Shown: positions 14,483-22,306 of the stretch, in pieces | Layout: each line of letters starts with the position of its first letter | Position numbering within the stretch: position 1 is the stretch's first letter | DNA from: Chitinophagales bacterium | Lineage (GTDB): Bacteria > Bacteroidota > Bacteroidia > Chitinophagales > Saprospiraceae | Length of the DNA stretch: 54,108 bases | Reading direction: 5' to 3' | NCBI GenBank assembly: GCA_013298845.1 | Contig: JAAFJN010000035.1 | Coordinates: 1-54,108 of the forward strand | The notes under the pieces: generated by a model | Database searches by the model: none | Seen by the model: the letters and a program-made list of their open reading frames with translations, nothing else | What the model was told of the DNA's origin: nothing | Made by a program: the position numbers and the translations under genes

Positions 14483-15655
14483 TCATTCCAGTTCTTCAAT
14501 TTTAAAAAAATGCATCCGGCTAAAACTATCCCGAACGATCAGGAAATTACTATCCGGGTAGATAAAAACCGGTGGTACCAACCCTCTTCGATCGGGAAGC
14601 GTCTCCTGAAGGGCTAATTTTCCGTTGTTTTTATTCATCAACACTAATGTATTGGGCACCCCATTGTCATCGTCTTTTATACCAGCGTAATGGTTTTCGT
14701 ACGCGGCCGCGATGGACGATACCAACGTGCCTTTGCGCAGGTTGATGTGTAATTCGCCGGGCTGAATGGGAAGTATGGATGGAGACTTGCCCGCGCGACG
14801 GGCGAATACTTTTTCATCAAACACCTGATAATCAAGCAAATAATAGGTCCACAAGAGTGTACCATCCTGGGGATCAAAAAGATAGTAAGGTTCGAAAAAT
14901 GCGGAGAATGTTACCGTAAAAATCTTATCCTGAACAACGCCCAATGGGTAATATCCGGTGCTAAATGGCTGAGAAACAACAAACTGCTGGGTAGTCAGGT
15001 TGAACAACAGTGTAAAATTGGTGAGCGCACTGGGGTGACTCGCAATAAGCAGCAACAAGGAATCGCCGCTGGTATTTGACCGGATTACCTGCGGATCATT
15101 AATAATCGTGAATTTTTCGTTGATCAAATACTGATTAACGCTGTCCAATGACCTGACCTCACCCGTTTCTTGTTGATACAAATGCAGGTATTGTGCTTTA
15201 AAATCAATATTTGACCTTGTTAAAAAAGCAATGTGTCCTAACTGCATTTTAATGGTCTCGTTCAGGTAAATTTCCTGCGTATCCGGGCAGGTAAATACCG
15301 TTTGCCATTGTTTGGCGGAATAGTCAAATATCCGCAGGCTGGTTCGATCCGTGCCAACAAAAGGTTGATCGTAGCAGGTTGAATTGGTAATTTCAAGGTC
15401 CTCCGGAATATCTATGGTGTAAGAAGCACTGTCGATACACGAAAGTACCAAAAGTTTTTTCCCGGCGTGAAACCACAAATCAGTCCCAAATAAACGACCG
15501 GTGCTGTACAAACCCAACGGCAAATTACTGTGGGTTCTTACCGGCTTAAGGGTGTAAATAGATCGGTCGTTCAACTCTGTGTCTTTCAAACACGCAGGTG
15601 TAACGAATAAATATAGAATGACCGTACCCAAAAGAATAAAACGAAGTGTATGCAT
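14483..15655 (-). CDS. Predicted lipoprotein with beta-propeller-like body
   Basis: A 390-residue protein of unknown function. The N-terminus MHTLRFILLGTVILYLFVTPAC is a lipoprotein signal, with the lipobox Cys at about residue 22. The body has repeated strand patterns with aromatic-Asp turns (LRIFDYSAKQWQTVF, YLFDPQDGTLLWTYYLLD, LVLMNKNNGKLALQETL) that recall PQQ-like propeller blades. No catalytic motif is visible. It has no clear partner: it is 105 bp upstream of the GldN-like gene on the same strand and 74 bp from the DUF92 fusion. ATG at 15655 is preferred to an upstream ATG at 15676 because it gives the usual signal length. Confidence 0.7.
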   Translation of the reverse strand: MHTLRFILLGTVILYLFVTPACLKDTELNDRSIYTLKPVRTHSNLPLGLYSTGRLFGTDLWFHAGKKLLVLSCIDSASYTIDIPEDLEITNSTCYDQPFVGTDRTSLRIFDYSAKQWQTVFTCPDTQEIYLNETIKMQLGHIAFLTRSNIDFKAQYLHLYQQETGEVRSLDSVNQYLINEKFTIINDPQVIRSNTSGDSLLLLIASHPSALTNFTLLFNLTTQQFVVSQPFSTGYYPLGVVQDKIFTVTFSAFFEPYYLFDPQDGTLLWTYYLLDYQVFDEKVFARRAGKSPSILPIQPGELHINLRKGTLVSSIAAAYENHYAGIKDDDNGVPNTLVLMNKNNGKLALQETLPDRRGLVPPVFIYPDSNFLIVRDSFSRMHFFKIEELE

Positions 15656-15729
15656 GATTGAGTTCTGAAAAAACAAATAAACCTTTTTTCTACATCTATA
15701 GACGGGAAATTTGAAAAAAAGGTTGAGTA

Positions 15730-17088
15730 TCAGAACAACAAATACATCAATACCGTCACCACAATACCCAATATATTTACCACGTCGTTATTGCACCAAT
15801 GCCAGCCTTTGATCAATTGTTCACGCGGGCCGGTTTCGGTAATTTCTCCGGCTTCGTTGCGGTATTGCGCCTGCAACAAACTGCCCAAAATACTGTCCAC
15901 CAACATCCCGACGAAGCCCCAAACCGCGATGGAAATAGTCATTGGCCATTCCCAGCGGTCAAACATCAGCAATGCGGCAATCAGCGCCACCAAAAGGCTG
16001 CCCAAAAGCCCGCCCAAGGTCCCGGCCCAACTCACCCCACCCGATAACCCTGAGGTAATGGGTTTAAAGGTGATAATATCCACTGTGCGTTGCCGAAAAT
16101 ATTTACCCACTTCGCTACTCACGGTATCGGACATCGCAATGGCAAACGTAAGGATAAAAATATCGAATGGAAGGTGCAGCAAAGAGACCAGCATGGCGGG
16201 CAGGCCGTTGGCAAATACCTGCATCGCGTTACGCGCCTCCGAAGCCGGCTTTTTTTCGTTTAATTTGGATAAAAGACTACCCACCACCAAAAAGGCAAGG
16301 GGAAAAACGAGTGCCAGACGCCCCATGTACAAAGCAATCCAAACGCCCATATAACCCGCCGAAGTGGCGCCGTTGCACGTTAACCAGCCCCTTTTTACCA
16401 AAAAAGGCAAGATCAGCGCGGCGCAAAACAAGATCGTAACCCCATCCTGCGGAATAAAACCCTTGGGTTCTAAGTACTGTAGAGTAACGGCAATCACCAC
16501 CGGTATCCAAAAATTATCACTGCCCCGCCACGAAAACATTTCCGCCCCCGTGGCCAAAAACGCAATCATAATCATCGTTAGCCAATAACCCTCCGTATCG
16601 GGTCGAAACTGACACGCCAAAATAATAACCGCCGATAAAAAGAATACGAATGACCCCAACACCGATTTTTGTTCCATAAAAGGCACCCAGTACGAACGGG
16701 CAAAGCGCATTCCCACCAGCCCGGCCAAGGCATCGCTGATGGCCAAAATGAGCATGGCCGTTACAATAGCAACGGTTTCGATCCGACCGGATACCAGCAA
16801 CAGCCCGAATGACAACGGAAACAAAGCGATTCCCCAACTTTGTCCAGTGCTGATATTCAATATTTTGTAATGAATGACCCCAAAAAGCACGGCGCTAAAA
16901 AACAAAAAAATGTAACCTAATAAAACCGGGTCTGAATAATTATGGGTCGCCACCGCACAACTCAAAATTGCCGACAAATGGAGTACCTTGCGCAGTTGTG
17001 GTATATTGTCGGGGAGTATTTGAGACAATAATTGCACCACAAACGTAGCCAGGGTTATTAAAATAAATAGCAAAAACAACAATAACAT
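15730..17088 (-). CDS. Membrane fusion protein: VTE5-like prenyl-alcohol (phytol) kinase domain + DUF92 (VTE6-like) domain
   Basis: A 452-residue polytopic membrane protein. The N-terminal half (about 10-215) resembles the phytol/dolichol kinase-CTP transferase family: RKVLHLSAI, SDALAGLVGMRFARSYW and KSVLGSFVFFLSA. The C-terminal half (about 235-452) is DUF92/TMEM19: CNGATSAGYMGV, VGSLLSKL, ARNAMQVFANGLP, SDTVSSEVGKYF, KPITSGLSGGVSWAGTLGG, DSILGSLLQAQY and NNDVVNILG. In plants and cyanobacteria VTE5 phosphorylates phytol and VTE6 (DUF92) phosphorylates phytyl-phosphate; here the two are one chain. A homogentisate-phytyltransferase-like gene is next door, so a two-step prenyl diphosphate salvage enzyme is a fair inference. 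Its start codon overlaps the divergent methyltransferase start (CATG). Confidence 0.8.
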   Translation of the reverse strand: MLLLFLLFILITLATFVVQLLSQILPDNIPQLRKVLHLSAILSCAVATHNYSDPVLLGYIFLFFSAVLFGVIHYKILNISTGQSWGIALFPLSFGLLLVSGRIETVAIVTAMLILAISDALAGLVGMRFARSYWVPFMEQKSVLGSFVFFLSAVIILACQFRPDTEGYWLTMIMIAFLATGAEMFSWRGSDNFWIPVVIAVTLQYLEPKGFIPQDGVTILFCAALILPFLVKRGWLTCNGATSAGYMGVWIALYMGRLALVFPLAFLVVGSLLSKLNEKKPASEARNAMQVFANGLPAMLVSLLHLPFDIFILTFAIAMSDTVSSEVGKYFRQRTVDIITFKPITSGLSGGVSWAGTLGGLLGSLLVALIAALLMFDRWEWPMTISIAVWGFVGMLVDSILGSLLQAQYRNEAGEITETGPREQLIKGWHWCNNDVVNILGIVVTVLMYLLF

Positions 17089-17851
17089 GATAGTAAAAGA
17101 ATTGGAGGATTACGCTTGGTTTCCCGCAATTTTGAGGCGATTCCAAACCGAGTTTATTGGTTCAATGGTCGCGTGGACCCATATTTATCGGCCCATTGCG
17201 CCGTTGTTAGACGCAATGATGCACGAAAATAACACCCGAAAAATGATAGACTTATGCTCTGGTAGTGCGCACCCTGTTTTGTACCTGACCCAATTTTGGG
17301 AAAATGCCGTTCAAATTCACTTGACCGATAAATTTCCGACGGAGCCAGTTCTTTCAGAATCAGTACCGCATCAAATTATCGTTAGGCGCACAAGTTACGA
17401 CGTTTTATCGGCCTCGTTTTCAAAAGATACAATATACTCGATGTTTAACGCTTTTCACCATTTTAACGACCAAGAACAAGTTTATATCCTGGAGCAATTT
17501 GAAAAAGCCAATGCCCCGTTTTTGATTGTCGAAATTTTGCAACCGAATCTCTTTGAAATTGTTAAGATTGCCGTTACCACGACCATTGGTCAACTTTTTA
17601 CGGCTCCGTTTATTGCTCCATTTTCGTGGCGAAGAATCTTATTCACGTACATTATACCCGTCAATCTCCTGACAGTGACTGTTGACGGGATCATCTCCGT
17701 AACCAAATCCAAAACAGCCACGGCGTACCAGCAACTGGCCAACCGCGTACAAACCACCGATTATTCGATTGAAGCCAAACAAATACGCACGCGCTTTTTT
17801 ACCACTTTGACCATCATTCAGGGCACACCAACGCATGTTACAAACACTTAA
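17087..17851 (+). CDS. Class I SAM-dependent methyltransferase-like protein beside a UbiA prenyltransferase
   Basis: A 254-residue protein. Motif I is IDLCSGSA (residues 54-61) and an acidic strand end comes at IHLTDKFP. MFNAFHHFNDQEQ is where motif IV is expected. The N-terminus (LEDYAWFPAILRRFQTEF...YRPIAPLL) and the C-terminal FTYIIPVNLLTVTVDGIIS block, weakly hydrophobic, are marks of a Bacteroidota family I recall as uncharacterised methyltransferases. It overlaps the UbiA gene by 17 bp, so the two are translated together and a role in methylating a prenylated aromatic is possible. It does not look like the plant VTE3 or VTE4 enzymes. The start is shared, base for base, with the divergent gene. 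Confidence 0.7.
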   Translation: MIVKELEDYAWFPAILRRFQTEFIGSMVAWTHIYRPIAPLLDAMMHENNTRKMIDLCSGSAHPVLYLTQFWENAVQIHLTDKFPTEPVLSESVPHQIIVRRTSYDVLSASFSKDTIYSMFNAFHHFNDQEQVYILEQFEKANAPFLIVEILQPNLFEIVKIAVTTTIGQLFTAPFIAPFSWRRILFTYIIPVNLLTVTVDGIISVTKSKTATAYQQLANRVQTTDYSIEAKQIRTRFFTTLTIIQGTPTHVTNT

Positions 17852-18731
17852 AACACTGTGGGACTTCACCCGTCCGCACACCATTATTGGCTCTTTTTTG
17901 AGCATTACCACGTTATTTATCCTCGCCAGTGCACCCGGCGAACGGCTCCTGCACCTGCCGCTGTACGGCTGGACCCTGCTGGCAGCCCTCGCCTGTAACG
18001 TGTTTATTACCGGCCTCAACCAAATCACCGACGTGGACATGGACAAAATCAACAAACCTTTTTTGCCCCTGGCCAGTGGTGCATTATCCATGCAAGGTGC
18101 ACAGTACATCGTTGGGGTAAGTCTGGTGCTCTGCCTCGCTGCGGCCTGGATTGCGGCACCGGTGATACTGGTCATTATGAGTTTCATTTTGCTCATCGGA
18201 ACGGCCTACTCTGCCCCACCGCTGCGCCTCAAACGGCACCACGTTCCGGCGGCGCTGTGCATTATTGTGGTGCGGGGTGTACTCGTTAATCTGGCGATTG
18301 GCGCGGCGTTCGACTGGCAATTGTACGGTCAAATCGTACACTGGCAGGAATGGACGGTACTGATGATTTTTGTGTCGGTTTTTAGTTTGGCCATTGCGTG
18401 GTTTAAAGATTTGTACGATACCAAAGGCGATGATTTGTACCAAATTCGCACGTTTCCGTTGCTGTACAGCGTTCAGTCAACGTACAAATGGGGCAATGGT
18501 CTGGTTGTGTTGGCGTACGTAGCGGCCATTGGCTTAAGTTGGAGCATCAGCGGGGCGGCCAAATGGATTTTGGTGGGCGGCCACGCCCTTTTAATGCTTT
18601 TGTTTATCGGGCACGCCCTGCGGTCGTCGGTGGGTACCCGCGAAGGTATGTACCGTTTTTACATGGTTTTTTGGATATTTTTTTTCGCCGAATACGTGTT
18701 GTTTTTGGGGTATGGCGGAGCGGGAAAATGA
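17835..18731 (+). CDS. UbiA-family prenyltransferase, homogentisate phytyltransferase (HPT/VTE2)-like
   Basis: A 298-residue membrane prenyltransferase with about nine hydrophobic segments. The first Asp-rich motif is NQITDVDMDKINKPFLPLA (62-80), which holds the HPT-type NQxxDxxxDxINKPxLPLASG rather than the NDxxD of menaquinone or heme enzymes. RPHTIIGSFLS (14-24) and SAPPLRLKRH (126-135) are also HPT-like. The second motif is KDLYDTKGD (191-199), followed by RTFP. HPT joins phytyl or geranylgeranyl diphosphate to homogentisate with loss of CO2, the committed step to tocopherols. The acceptor here is inferred, not shown; other aromatic acids are possible. The fused VTE5/DUF92 gene 750 bp away would supply the prenyl donor. 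The stop is followed at once by a GTGAAAAGTGAAGAG repeat. Confidence 0.82.
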   Translation: MLQTLKTLWDFTRPHTIIGSFLSITTLFILASAPGERLLHLPLYGWTLLAALACNVFITGLNQITDVDMDKINKPFLPLASGALSMQGAQYIVGVSLVLCLAAAWIAAPVILVIMSFILLIGTAYSAPPLRLKRHHVPAALCIIVVRGVLVNLAIGAAFDWQLYGQIVHWQEWTVLMIFVSVFSLAIAWFKDLYDTKGDDLYQIRTFPLLYSVQSTYKWGNGLVVLAYVAAIGLSWSISGAAKWILVGGHALLMLLFIGHALRSSVGTREGMYRFYMVFWIFFFAEYVLFLGYGGAGK

Positions 18732-18806
18732 GTGAAAAGTGAAAAATGAAGAGTGAAAAGTGAAGAGTAATGAGTGAAAAGTGGTGAGTGAAAAGTACAT
18801 TTTCAC
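18729..18806. repeat. GTGAAAAGTGAAGAG low-complexity repeat
   Basis: Five or six imperfect copies of GAGTGAAAAGTGAAGAG-like words begin inside the last codon of the UbiA gene and run for 78 bp. It resembles the GATGAG word repeats elsewhere in the window but uses a different word. The remaining gap to 18917 shows nothing else. Confidence 0.75.
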
Positions 18807-18917
18807 TGCTAAAAGCGGCCGGACAGTTTGAGAAAACGATATTTCGTTCAAAGTTTGTTGTGTTTTTTACTTTAAATAACTGATAAGAAAATTTTGGAAA
18901 AGTAAAAATAAACTAAA

Positions 18918-18948
18918 AAAAGAGCAATTGGTTTCCCAATCGCTCTTG
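18918..18948 (-). terminator. Terminator of the small lipoprotein gene
   Basis: AAGAGC-A-ATTGG (18920-18931) pairs with CCAAT-C-GCTCTT (18936-18947), with one A/C mismatch. On the minus strand a TTTTTTT run follows. It lies just past the stop of the 18973-19305 gene. Confidence 0.8.
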
Positions 18949-18972
18949 CGTACCAACAATTCTACTCTCCTT

Positions 18973-19305
18973 TTATTGTTGCAAAAAACCGGCGGCTAAC
19001 AGCGCTGCTTTGTGTTCTTCGGCGCTTTTGAACCGAATTACGTAGCCATTTTCGCAGGTACAAGCCTGGCATTGAAAATCGGAATTTTCTTTGGCAACGG
19101 CCAAATCGGACACGGTAACGCCCAGAGAATCGGTGAGAAATAACTCAACGGCTTGTTGGTGCGCGTTGGTGCCCGGCTCATAAGTGCCTTTTTGCCAGGG
19201 GTCGGCGCATTGGGTTTCGGCGCGGTAAAAATCGAGTAATCCATCATCCGTTTTTTTGCAGGAAAAAGCCAATACGGCCATCATTAATAACAAGGTTTGT
19301 TTCAT
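18973..19305 (-). CDS. Small predicted lipoprotein
   Basis: A 110-residue protein of unknown function. MKQTLLLMMAVLAFSCKK is a short lipoprotein signal with Cys16 as the lipid site. The mature part holds four more cysteines (ETQCADPW and CQACTC), likely disulfides or a metal site, and ends with a mixed alpha/beta part (YVIRFKSAEEHKAALLAAGF). No relatives come to mind. It stands alone on the minus strand and has its own terminator. Confidence 0.65.
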   Translation of the reverse strand: MKQTLLLMMAVLAFSCKKTDDGLLDFYRAETQCADPWQKGTYEPGTNAHQQAVELFLTDSLGVTVSDLAVAKENSDFQCQACTCENGYVIRFKSAEEHKAALLAAGFLQQ

Positions 19306-19756
19306 AACTTATAATAATTGTGGTGAATAATTCATTTTTCAAACATCACTGCTACGTGGCCAAAATAACCGAATGCAGTAACGTATTTGATTCGCACTAC
19401 TTTACGGAACAACCCGCTCGGAGGTTGGTTTTTTCACCAAAAAATAATGATTTGGTCTTTTTGCCCGAACAAAAAAGCCGCATTAGCGTTAAATGGAGAG
19501 CAAATAATACCCGTAAAATGCCACCTGATGCCCGGCAAGTCCTAAAACATATCATTCCGGGTGGGCACCATCACCCAATTTAATTTTGCTAAATGGTGAA
19601 TAAATTTTCATAACAAAATATTAATTCGCCGACATCCAGCAACTGTTTGGGTGATTCATTGTTACTAACCGTGGTATTTTCGTAATTATATGCGAAAAAA
19701 CTTGACACAGGCCGCATATTAATCGTAACTTTGCGGCCGAAAATTAAAATAACAGC
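19306..19756. other. 451-bp intergenic region upstream of rpoD
   Basis: It lies between divergent genes. The right end carries the rpoD promoter (-7 at 19726-19733). A plus-strand frame at 19320-19583 (87 codons, GTG start) has no signal, motif or known relative that I can see and is not called. No hairpin with a T-run is evident. Confidence 0.5.
19702..19733 (+). promoter_or_regulatory. rpoD promoter
   Basis: TTGACA (19702-19707) and TAACTTTG (19726-19733) are 18 bp apart. The latter is an exact Bacteroidota -7 element. The leader to the ATG at 19757 would be about 17-20 nt. Confidence 0.65.
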
Positions 19757-20626
19757 ATGAGGCAACTTAAAATAACGAAGTCCATTACCAATCGCGAGAG
19801 TCAATCGCTTGAAAAATACCTCCAGGAAATTGGTAAAGTGGACCTCCTGACACCCGAAGAAGAAGTTGATTTGGCAAAGCGTATCAAACAAGGTGATCAG
19901 ATTGCTCTTGAAAAATTAACCAAAGCCAATCTTCGTTTCGTTGTATCGGTTGCCAAGCAATACCAGAATCAGGGTCTTAGCCTCTCTGACCTGATTAACG
20001 AAGGAAATCTCGGTTTGATCAAAGCCGCGCAACGCTTCGATGAAACTCGTGGTTTTAAATTTATCTCTTACGCCGTTTGGTGGATTCGTCAAAGTATCCT
20101 TCAGGCATTGGCCGAACAAAGCCGTATTGTACGTCTCCCCCTCAACAAGGTGGGTTCTCTCAATAAAATTAATAAGGCATTCTCCGAACTCGAACAACAG
20201 TACGAGCGCGAACCATCCGCCGAAGAATTGGCCGACCTCCTCGAAATCACCACCGACGAGGTGGAAACTACCCTTGGGGTAGCCGCCCGTCACGTTTCGA
20301 TGGATGCGCCATTCGTCGAAGGTGAAGATAACTCCCTGCTCGATGTATTGGAAAATACCGCCATGCCCGGTACCGACCAGCACCTCGAATACGCCGACTC
20401 GCTTCGCCGCGAAATCGAACGTTCTTTGGGTACCCTCACCGACCGCCAAGCCGACGTTATTAAATTATACTTCGGTCTCGGTATCGAGCACCCCATGTCA
20501 CTCGAAGATATTGGTGATAAATTTGGCCTTACCCGCGAACGGGTGCGCCAAATTAAAGATAAAGCCATCAATAAACTCCGCGCTACCAACCGCAGCAAAT
20601 TGCTCAAGAATTACCTCGGCGCTTAG
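19757..20626 (+). CDS. rpoD: Primary sigma factor RpoD/SigA (Bacteroidota type)
   Basis: A 289-residue housekeeping sigma factor that directs RNA polymerase to the TTTG/TAnnTTTG promoters seen across this window. Region 1.2 is about 18-50 ([20 protein letters not shown]). Region 2 has [32 protein letters not shown] and the -7-melting [15 protein letters not shown]. Region 3 follows, then region 4 with [16 protein letters not shown] and the helix-turn-helix [19 protein letters not shown]. Region 1.1 is missing, as is normal for Bacteroidota. An rRNA methyltransferase gene starts 7 bp downstream. Confidence 0.97.
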   Translation: MRQLKITKSITNRESQSLEKYLQEIGKVDLLTPEEEVDLAKRIKQGDQIALEKLTKANLRFVVSVAKQYQNQGLSLSDLINEGNLGLIKAAQRFDETRGFKFISYAVWWIRQSILQALAEQSRIVRLPLNKVGSLNKINKAFSELEQQYEREPSAEELADLLEITTDEVETTLGVAARHVSMDAPFVEGEDNSLLDVLENTAMPGTDQHLEYADSLRREIERSLGTLTDRQADVIKLYFGLGIEHPMSLEDIGDKFGLTRERVRQIKDKAINKLRATNRSKLLKNYLGA

Positions 20627-20633
20627 GTTAGTG

Positions 20634-21893
20634 ATGTTTCAACGCACCCACCCCGCATCCGTACAATTTCACATTCACCCGTTGCTGGTACGCGCCGTTG
20701 CCGGTGCGCTGGAACGGATATTTGTGGAGCAACACTATGCCGATAAGGTGATAGAACAAACGTTGCGCTCAAACCCCAAAGCGGGCAGCCGCGACCGTTC
20801 GTTTATTGCCGAAACGACTTACGAAGTAGTGCGCTACTACCGGTTATTGGAGGCGTTGATGGGGCGTACGCCGAAAAACGAAACGGATTTTTGGGAAATG
20901 ACGGGCATTTACCTGCTTACCCGGCATTTGCGCAACGAAAAAGAAACACCCGTTGAATTGCCCGAATGGCAGGAATTTAAAGTGATAAAACCCAAAGCGG
21001 TTTTTGAACAATACGCGGCTTTGTCGCAACAAAGGCCCATTCGCGAAAGTATCCCCGATTGGATGGATACCCTCGGCTCCGAAGAACTGGGGGCCGCCTG
21101 GGAACCCACCCTCGCCGCGCTGAACCGCCCCGCCGAAGTGGTTTTGCGCACCAATACCCTCAAAACCAACCGCAACGCCCTGCAAGAAGCCCTACTTCAG
21201 GAAGGGATCGAAACCAAACCCGTCGGATCAGAACATGCGCTTAAACTAACCGTGCGCAAAAACGTATTTCAAACCAAAGCCTTCAAAGCCGGGATGTTTG
21301 AAGTGCAGGATTACAGCAGTCAAGCCGTAGCCGCGTTGCTCGCTCCCACGCCCGGTATGCGCGTGGTGGATGCCTGCGCCGGAGGTGGCGGTAAAACCCT
21401 GCATCTGGCCGCCCTCCTGCAAAATAAAGGTGCCTTAATTGCCCTCGATACCCTCGCTTGGAAATTGGACGAATTAAAACTCCGGGCGCGCCGGGCCGGT
21501 GCCACCAACGTCGAAACCCGCCCCATCGAAAACCGCAAAGTCATCAAACGGCTGTACAATTCCGCCGATGCCCTTCTCCTCGATGTACCGTGCAGCGGCC
21601 TGGGCGTGTTGCGCCGCAATCCCGATTCCAAGTGGAAAATTACCCCGGCGCAAATTGAACAACTCCGCGCCACCCAACAGGATATTCTCCGTTCGTACAG
21701 CCCAATTGTAAAACCGGGGGGCAAAATGGTGTACGCCACTTGTAGTATTCTCCCTTCCGAAAATCGCCTTCAAGTGGACGCTTTTTTGGCCTCCGAAGCC
21801 GGAAAAAACTGGACCCTTGTGCAAGACCGCAGTATTTTACCCCAAGACGAAGGATTCGACGGGTTTTATATGGCGTTGCTGACGAAGGGGTAG
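20634..21893 (+). CDS. RsmB/NOP-family 16S rRNA (cytosine-C5) methyltransferase
   Basis: A 419-residue enzyme that methylates cytosine in rRNA. The N-terminal region (about 1-150) is NusB-like and helical. The catalytic domain has VVDACAGGGGKTLHLA (SAM motif I), LDVPCSGLGVLRRNPD (motif IV Cys, which releases product) and YATCSILPSEN (motif VI Cys, the nucleophile). These match RsmB. ATG at 20634 is chosen because the open frame before it lies inside rpoD in another frame; GTG at 20631 is possible. The 7-bp gap suggests co-transcription with rpoD. No terminator is visible after it. Confidence 0.9.
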   Translation: MFQRTHPASVQFHIHPLLVRAVAGALERIFVEQHYADKVIEQTLRSNPKAGSRDRSFIAETTYEVVRYYRLLEALMGRTPKNETDFWEMTGIYLLTRHLRNEKETPVELPEWQEFKVIKPKAVFEQYAALSQQRPIRESIPDWMDTLGSEELGAAWEPTLAALNRPAEVVLRTNTLKTNRNALQEALLQEGIETKPVGSEHALKLTVRKNVFQTKAFKAGMFEVQDYSSQAVAALLAPTPGMRVVDACAGGGGKTLHLAALLQNKGALIALDTLAWKLDELKLRARRAGATNVETRPIENRKVIKRLYNSADALLLDVPCSGLGVLRRNPDSKWKITPAQIEQLRATQQDILRSYSPIVKPGGKMVYATCSILPSENRLQVDAFLASEAGKNWTLVQDRSILPQDEGFDGFYMALLTKG

Positions 21894-21940
21894 TTTGAAT
21901 CAAATAAATTTTCCTCGTTTGGGTATAATCCCCACCTCCC

Positions 21941-22038
21941 AAACAACCTCCCTTTCCTTATCCGCTCAGCAAGCCCGCCGCCGATACACCCAATGATATA
22001 TTTATCTCAAAACTTCAGGCCCGGTATTGATTACCCAA
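21941..22038. repeat. Dispersed intergenic repeat, copy A
   Basis: The core CCCGCCGCCGATACACCCAA begins at 21974 and recurs at 29256. Matching flanks follow: C-rich sequence before, then TTCAGGCnCGGTATT and TTACCC after. Both copies lie in long gaps upstream of exported-protein genes. Confidence 0.75.
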
Positions 22039-22267
22039 CTCATGAAGGCGGCATTTGTATTGGGCCAAAAAACGCATTTGTTATTTCAGAATAAAGCCAG
22101 TAAAAAGGCATAAAAAAGTTTAAGTTAATCAAAATTTAAGTTATTAACGTAAAAATTAATCATACTTGTTCTTGATTGAAAATCAATGTTTTAAAAAATA
22201 AATAAACCTAATGCAAACCTAACATTTTGGTAACTTTTGCTTAAAGACCGACCGCAACTAACAGCCC

Positions 22268-22275
22268 TAATTTTG
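22268..22275 (+). promoter_or_regulatory. -7 promoter element of the PhoX-like gene
   Basis: TAATTTTG matches TAnnTTTG and lies 31 nt before the ATG. No -33 element at normal spacing is clear. Confidence 0.5.
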
Positions 22276-22306
22276 CATGAAATTTACATTTTAACTGTAA
22301 CGAAAC

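Larger units (their letters stand above)
21894..22306. other. 413-bp AT-rich upstream region of the PhoX-like gene
   Basis: The left part contains a dispersed repeat (21941-22038) also found near 29.2 kb. The right part is strongly AT-rich, with a -7 element near the gene. No riboswitch fold was recognised. Confidence 0.5.

Noticed and set aside
19320-19583. 87-codon plus-strand frame upstream of rpoD
   Set aside because: Non-ATG start, no motif, no signal peptide and no promoter at the right place; chance cannot be excluded.
21941-22038. Coding remnant in the dispersed repeat
   Set aside because: Both strands show early stops and the two copies do not keep a common frame.
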